NCBI GenBank assembly: GCA_902599045.1
Contig: CACKEA010000001.1
Coordinates: 140,985 to 204,984 of the forward strand
Length of the DNA: 64,000 nucleotides
Direction: 5' to 3'
DNA from: an uncultured Alphaproteobacteria bacterium
GTDB lineage: Bacteria > Pseudomonadota > Alphaproteobacteria > HIMB59
Shown: positions 60,385 to 64,000 of the stretch, in pieces
Position numbering within the stretch: position 1 is the first letter of the stretch
Layout of the letters: each line of letters starts with the position of its first letter
Translations under genes and position numbers: made by a program
Notes under the pieces: model-generated
Told to the model about the DNA's origin: nothing
Databases searched by the model: none
What the model saw: only the letters and a program-made list of their open reading frames with translations

Positions 60385-60624
60385 ATGTCTACTTTGTCCA
60401 GTTCTATTTTCTACATTCTAACAGGATGGACCTGTGCCATAAATATATATAAATTCTTTTACCAAAAAAAATTAAAGGACTTTTCCAATAATAAAGATCA
60501 GCAAAATGATGGCCAATTGAATGAAATGAATTCACATTTCAAAAAAGCAGATAAATTAGGTAAAATTTTTCTTACACTATGGTGTTTCTCTGCAGTTTGG
60601 TTTTTCTACAATCTAAATGCATAA
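60385..60624 (+). CDS. Hypothetical two-helix membrane protein
   Basis: A 79-residue protein with hydrophobic helices at ~6-26 (FYILTGWTCAINIYKFFY) and ~59-77 (IFLTLWCFSAVWFFYNL), joined by a polar Lys/Asn/Gln loop. No family is recognised. It lies just outside the right tRNA repeat and 12 bp upstream of the DUF4177-like gene, so the small genes from here to ybgC may share a transcript. Confidence 0.55.
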   Translation: MSTLSSSIFYILTGWTCAINIYKFFYQKKLKDFSNNKDQQNDGQLNEMNSHFKKADKLGKIFLTLWCFSAVWFFYNLNA

Positions 60625-60636
60625 GGTAACAAAGAG

Positions 60637-60852
60637 ATGATTAACCCAGTATTTGATAAAAAAAAACATATAAAGTGGGAGTATAGAATTTACACTCAAT
60701 TCCTAGACGATGAAGAGTTAGAGTCAGAAAACGATTGGCTCAATAAAGGCGGAAAAGAGGGTTGGGAGTTAGTGAATGTTATCAAAGACAAATCAGACGT
60801 CTCGTCAAAACACAAAATGATTTATTATTTTAAGAGAGAGAAGATTTCCTAA
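60637..60852 (+). CDS. DUF4177-like small protein
   Basis: A 71-residue soluble protein. HIKWEYRIYTQF at the start and WLNKGGKEGWELVNVI followed by the terminal YYFKRE match the DUF4177 pattern (WEY...LN.LG.eGWELV...KR). The domain's function is unknown. It is followed 23 bp later by a 26-codon membrane ORF. Confidence 0.7.
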   Translation: MINPVFDKKKHIKWEYRIYTQFLDDEELESENDWLNKGGKEGWELVNVIKDKSDVSSKHKMIYYFKREKIS

Positions 60853-60875
60853 TAATTTCCTACAGGGTTAATTAA

Positions 60876-60956
60876 ATGAATGAATATAGATATTTAATCT
60901 TTGGCATAGTTATAATTATAATTACTTATATATTGTACTTAGGTCTAACAACTTAA
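60876..60956 (+). CDS. 26-residue single-helix membrane peptide, candidate
   Basis: ATG 60876 to TAA 60956 encodes 26 residues: MNEYRY, a helix of Ile/Leu/Val (LIFGIVIIIITYILYL) and GLTT. Its stop overlaps the ybgC start as TAATG, the arrangement seen for coupled genes throughout this window, and an AGGG sits ~8 bp ahead. Size makes it uncertain, but composition and coupling favour a real product. Confidence 0.42.
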   Translation: MNEYRYLIFGIVIIIITYILYLGLTT

Positions 60957-61354
60957 TGTTCCAATACACTTTTAAAATATATTATGAAGACACAGACTCT
61001 GGTGGAGTAGTGTATTATGCAAATTATTTAAAATTTATTGAAAGAGCCCGCACTGAGATGATTAATGAATTAGGTTTCACACTTACTACATTACTCAAAG
61101 ATTATGATCGACTTTTTTTAGTTAAAAAAATTGAATGTGATTATATTGAGCCTTGTAAACTTGAGGACAGATTAAACATTCAAAGTAAAGTTTTGGTTCT
61201 TAAAAATGCTTCATTTGAACTTGAACAAAATCTCTTAAAACAAAATAAAATTATTTTTAGATCCAAAATTGTGATGGTTTGTGTTAACTCCCAAGGAGCT
61301 CCTAGCAAGATACCCAACGAGCTACATAATTTAATGAAAAATCAAGATGGATAA
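60956..61354 (+). CDS. YbgC/FadM-like acyl-CoA thioesterase
   Basis: A 132-residue hot-dog-fold thioesterase. The active-site segment YYEDTDSGGVVYYANYLKF followed by ERARTEMI (residues ~9-36, catalytic Asp13) is the YbgC/4-hydroxybenzoyl-CoA thioesterase signature. In many bacteria ybgC precedes tolQRA. Here it instead precedes acetoacetyl-CoA synthetase with an 8-bp overlap, so it may hydrolyse short acyl-CoAs in that context (inference). Confidence 0.92.
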   Translation: MFQYTFKIYYEDTDSGGVVYYANYLKFIERARTEMINELGFTLTTLLKDYDRLFLVKKIECDYIEPCKLEDRLNIQSKVLVLKNASFELEQNLLKQNKIIFRSKIVMVCVNSQGAPSKIPNELHNLMKNQDG

Positions 61355-63266
61355 ATTATTTGAACCAACTAATAAATTTATTAAATCAACAAATCTTTAT
61401 AAATTTCAAATATTTTTAGAGAAAAAATTTCTTAAAAAGTTTTCAAGTTACAATAAACTTTGGCGTTGGAGCAATGATAATCCAGAAAACTTTTGGGAGT
61501 CTATAGTTGAATATTTTAATATCCACCTAGAGAAGAAAAGATCATTCAAAGCTTACAATAAAAAAAATTACTTTTTGAATTCTACTTTTTTTAATAACAG
61601 TAATCTTAACTACTATGATTTAATTTCTAAAAATAATTCTTCAGATGTAGCAATTGAATTTATTGGAGAAAATAAATACAAAGAAATAATCACCTATGGT
61701 GATTTGAACAAAAGAGTGAATGCTTTAAGCAACTTTTTTCAGAGCCTAGGTATTAAAAAAGGTGATGTAGTAGTTGGATATCTACCAAATATACCAGATA
61801 CAATAATTAGTTTCTTGTCAGCCGCTAAAATAGGTGCGGTTTGGTCTTCTTGTTCTGCTGATTTTGGAACACAAGCTGTGATCGATAGATTTTCTCAGTT
61901 AAAACCTAAACTACTAATTATCGCTGATCACTATTTTTACAATGGCAAAAGATTTGATTATTCAAAAAATTTAAAATTATTAAAACAAAGCTTAAATAAT
62001 CCAAGAATTTTAAAAACTAGTTATCCTTCTAACAAGAGCACCTCTCAATTTAAAAAAATCATCACTCAAAAAAAATATAAAAAAATAAATCAACATGTTT
62101 TATTAGACTTCAACCATCCTCTTTATGTTTTATTTTCTAGCGGAACTACGGGGCTTCCCAAATGTATTACACACGGTCACGGTGGCTCACTTCTTCAGCA
62201 CTTAAAAGAATTGGCACTGCATACTAATGTTAAATCAAAAGACAAGATGCTTTTTTTAACAACATGTGGTTGGATGATGTGGAACTGGACTGTTTCAAAC
62301 TTATTATTAGGGTCTACAATTGTTCTTTATGATGGATCTCCATTTTACCCAAATACTAATCGAGTTATTAGTATGACAAAAGATACTAAATCAACAATGT
62401 TAGGTGCTGGTGCAAAGATTTATGAAACTATTCAGAACAAATACAAATCTAATAAAAAAAACGTTTTAAACAAAATTAGCTGTTTTATATCTACTGGCTC
62501 TCCTCTAAGTCCAGATACTTTTAAATTTATAAATAAAAATTTAAATTCTCAATCATTCATACATTCAGTGAGTGGTGGTACTGATATTGTCTCATGTTTT
62601 ATGTTAGGTATACCAACCCTACCTGTATATTCTGGTGAAATTCAAGGACCAGGTCTTGGTATGAACATTGATGTTTATAATGAAAAGGGCAAACCGACAA
62701 AAAAAACTGGTGAGTTAGTTTGCAAGACACCCTTCCCATCTAAGCCTATTTACTTTTGGAATGACAAGCTTAATAGAAAATATAAATCTGCTTATTTTGA
62801 AAAATTTCCAAATATATGGGCCCACGGAGATTATGTAAAAAAAACAAATAATGGTGGTTATGTAATATTTGGAAGGTCAGATGCTACATTAAACCCAGGT
62901 GGAGTAAGAATAGGTACCGGTGAAATCTATAATAGTTTGCAAAAATTTCACTGGATTGAAGATTGTTTGGCAACAGGATATATGACTGAAAACGACGAAA
63001 AAATTGTACTTTTTCTGAAATTATCAAACTCAAAAATTACTATTGATTTTAGAGATGTATTGAAAAAACATCTCAAAACATCCCTTAGTCCAAGACATGT
63101 TCCCTGGAAGGTATTTGTGGTGAAAGATATTCCAAGAACAAAAAGTGGAAAAAACTCTGAAATACTTGTCAAAAAAATCATCAATAATGATAAAGTGCAA
63201 AATTTAGGATCATTAGCAAACCCTGAATCAGTAAGTGAATATAGGATGATAAATGTAAATGAATGA
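61347..63266 (+). CDS. Acetoacetyl-CoA synthetase (acetoacetate-CoA ligase)
   Basis: A 639-residue ANL-superfamily ligase. It has the AACS-type N-terminal WRWSNDNPENFWESIVEYF, phosphate loop LFSSGTTGLPKCITHGHGG, CGWMMWNWTVSNLL (AACS hallmark), SGGTDIVSCFMLG, AHGDYV, GRSDATLNPGGVRIGTGEIY and the catalytic Lys in IPRTKSGKNSE. It activates free acetoacetate to acetoacetyl-CoA. The following thiolase would then cleave this to two acetyl-CoA, giving a ketone-body use route. It overlaps ybgC and the thiolase by 8 bp each. Confidence 0.95.
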   Translation: MDKLFEPTNKFIKSTNLYKFQIFLEKKFLKKFSSYNKLWRWSNDNPENFWESIVEYFNIHLEKKRSFKAYNKKNYFLNSTFFNNSNLNYYDLISKNNSSDVAIEFIGENKYKEIITYGDLNKRVNALSNFFQSLGIKKGDVVVGYLPNIPDTIISFLSAAKIGAVWSSCSADFGTQAVIDRFSQLKPKLLIIADHYFYNGKRFDYSKNLKLLKQSLNNPRILKTSYPSNKSTSQFKKIITQKKYKKINQHVLLDFNHPLYVLFSSGTTGLPKCITHGHGGSLLQHLKELALHTNVKSKDKMLFLTTCGWMMWNWTVSNLLLGSTIVLYDGSPFYPNTNRVISMTKDTKSTMLGAGAKIYETIQNKYKSNKKNVLNKISCFISTGSPLSPDTFKFINKNLNSQSFIHSVSGGTDIVSCFMLGIPTLPVYSGEIQGPGLGMNIDVYNEKGKPTKKTGELVCKTPFPSKPIYFWNDKLNRKYKSAYFEKFPNIWAHGDYVKKTNNGGYVIFGRSDATLNPGGVRIGTGEIYNSLQKFHWIEDCLATGYMTENDEKIVLFLKLSNSKITIDFRDVLKKHLKTSLSPRHVPWKVFVVKDIPRTKSGKNSEILVKKIINNDKVQNLGSLANPESVSEYRMINVNE

Positions 63267-64000
63267 TGTTTTTATAATTGATGCAGTCAGAACACCCATT
63301 GGTGCCTATCTTGGAAACTACAAAAAAACTGAGTCAGTTGATTTAGGAGTTTCTTGCCTTAAGGATTTATTTGAAAGAAATAAAAAAATTAATACAAAGG
63401 AAATAGAAGGTCTTGTTTTGGGACAGGTCTTAACAAGTGGTCTTGGTATGAATACAGCGAGGCAAGTTGCTTTAAATTCAGGAATGCAACTGTCCTCTTT
63501 CGCTTATGTTGTAAATCAAGTTTGTGGTAGTGGCATGAGAGCCACCATGGACGGGTCATCTAAAATTTATTCAGGGGAGTCTGACTTATTAATTGTCGGA
63601 GGTCAGGAGAGTATGTCTAGAGCACGTCATGCTTATTTAAGTAGGACAGGTGAAAAAAAATTAGGGAATAATGTTTTTATTGACACCTTAGTGAACGATG
63701 GACTTACAGACGCATTTTCAAAAGAGCATATGGGTATAACTGCAGAAAATGTTTCACGAAGATATACTGTCACTAGACAAGACCAAGATCAATTTGCTTA
63801 TCAGTCATATCTGAAAACATATAAGGCTATAAAAAATAACTATTATAAAAATGAATTGATTAAATCAACTTACAAAGATGAGGTTCGCAAAGACACAGCA
63901 CTTGTTAAGCTTGGACAACTTAAAGCTGTTTTTAAAAAGTCTGGTACTGTTACGGCTGGAAATGCTTCTTCGCTAAACGATGGTGCTAGTTTTTTAGCCT
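63259..64000 (+). CDS. Acetyl-CoA acetyltransferase (thiolase), 5' part, runs off the window
   Basis: The first ~247 residues of a type II thiolase. The start is ATG 63259, overlapping the acetoacetyl-CoA synthetase stop by 8 bp. The protein begins VFIIDAVRTPIGAYLG; the nucleophilic Cys89 is in NQVCGSGMRA, and GGQESMSRARHAY and GITAENVSRRYTVTRQDQD are standard biosynthetic/degradative thiolase sequence. The active-site His and second Cys lie beyond base 64000. Confidence 0.95.
   Translation, partial: MNDVFIIDAVRTPIGAYLGNYKKTESVDLGVSCLKDLFERNKKINTKEIEGLVLGQVLTSGLGMNTARQVALNSGMQLSSFAYVVNQVCGSGMRATMDGSSKIYSGESDLLIVGGQESMSRARHAYLSRTGEKKLGNNVFIDTLVNDGLTDAFSKEHMGITAENVSRRYTVTRQDQDQFAYQSYLKTYKAIKNNYYKNELIKSTYKDEVRKDTALVKLGQLKAVFKKSGTVTAGNASSLNDGASFLA

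Overview
The window reads as a chromosomal segment of a free-living, AT-rich, streamlined alphaproteobacterium, most likely a marine SAR11-like or HIMB59-like lineage. Lineage markers seen in the sequence are GcrA, a CarD-family regulator next to FdxA and a SUV3-like helicase, a FYDLN-acid (TIGR02300) zinc-ribbon protein, an RpoE/ChrR pair, an IalB-like secreted protein, a Mic60-like gene beside a HemY-type gene, and a full cytochrome c maturation system I. Genes are packed with 1-25 nt overlaps or very short gaps, and the base composition is strongly A+T. There is no rRNA, transposase, integrase, phage gene or CRISPR array. The species assignment is inference; the class assignment is well supported.

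Layout. 1-5 kb: 5' part of ftsK, a short UbiH-type monooxygenase, a LON-domain protein, a thioredoxin-TPR (CnoX-like) protein, a sulfotransferase and tRNA-Gly. 5-13.1 kb: one long leftward gene run tsaD-EVE-acs-rsmB-rpe-purH-orf-HAD-LysE; rsmB lacks any ATG/GTG/TTG start at the expected position. 13.1-26.8 kb: Mic60-like and HemY-like genes, DMT and Bax-inhibitor membrane proteins, aldo-keto reductase, pterin dehydratase, DUF3429, ChrR-RpoE, IalB-like, argG, a SPOR-domain relic, folD, yggT, and a polar amino acid ABC transporter locus with a DadA-like oxidase. 26.8-32.4 kb: ccmABCDEFGH (ccmD is only 43 codons) behind a Lys/Ala/Pro-repeat histone-like gene. 32.5-38.3 kb: SUV3-like helicase, TerB-like, fdxA, carD with a lysine-rich tail, TIGR02300, rpmF, recX, tRNA-Arg(CCU), gcrA. 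38.4-43 kb: pgk, yciB, ftsY, mtaB, dapF. 43-51 kb: a rightward block ffh-rpsP-rimM-trmD-rplS-leuC-leuD-leuB-asd, in which S16 and L19 carry long acidic Glu/Pro/Ala/Lys tails. 51-55.8 kb: pyridoxal kinase, superoxide dismutase, Hsp20, quinone oxidoreductase, class III aminotransferase. 55.8-64 kb: a polytopic membrane protein and a double PAP2 phosphatase, tRNA-Arg(UCG), a 1.56 kb segment bounded by an exact 41-bp copy of the tRNA 5' half (carrying a secreted amidohydrolase-like gene), small membrane proteins, YbgC thioesterase, acetoacetyl-CoA synthetase and the start of a thiolase.

How the parts fit. Most of the window is housekeeping: translation and RNA modification (RsmB, TsaD, MtaB, TrmD, RimM), the co-translational targeting pair FtsY/Ffh, division (FtsK, YciB), amino acid synthesis (leucine, lysine/threonine branch, arginine), purines, folate, c-type cytochromes and acetate/acetoacetate activation. 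The accessory points are the tRNA-bounded segment at 58.7-60.3 kb, the sulfotransferase with a coding-like relic behind it, and the intergenic stem-loop cluster near 55.65 kb. No wholly new multi-gene system is evident. The best leads are the non-canonical rsmB start, the tRNA-flanked segment, the charged tails on ribosomal and nucleoid proteins, and a ChrR whose zinc-finger ligands are missing.
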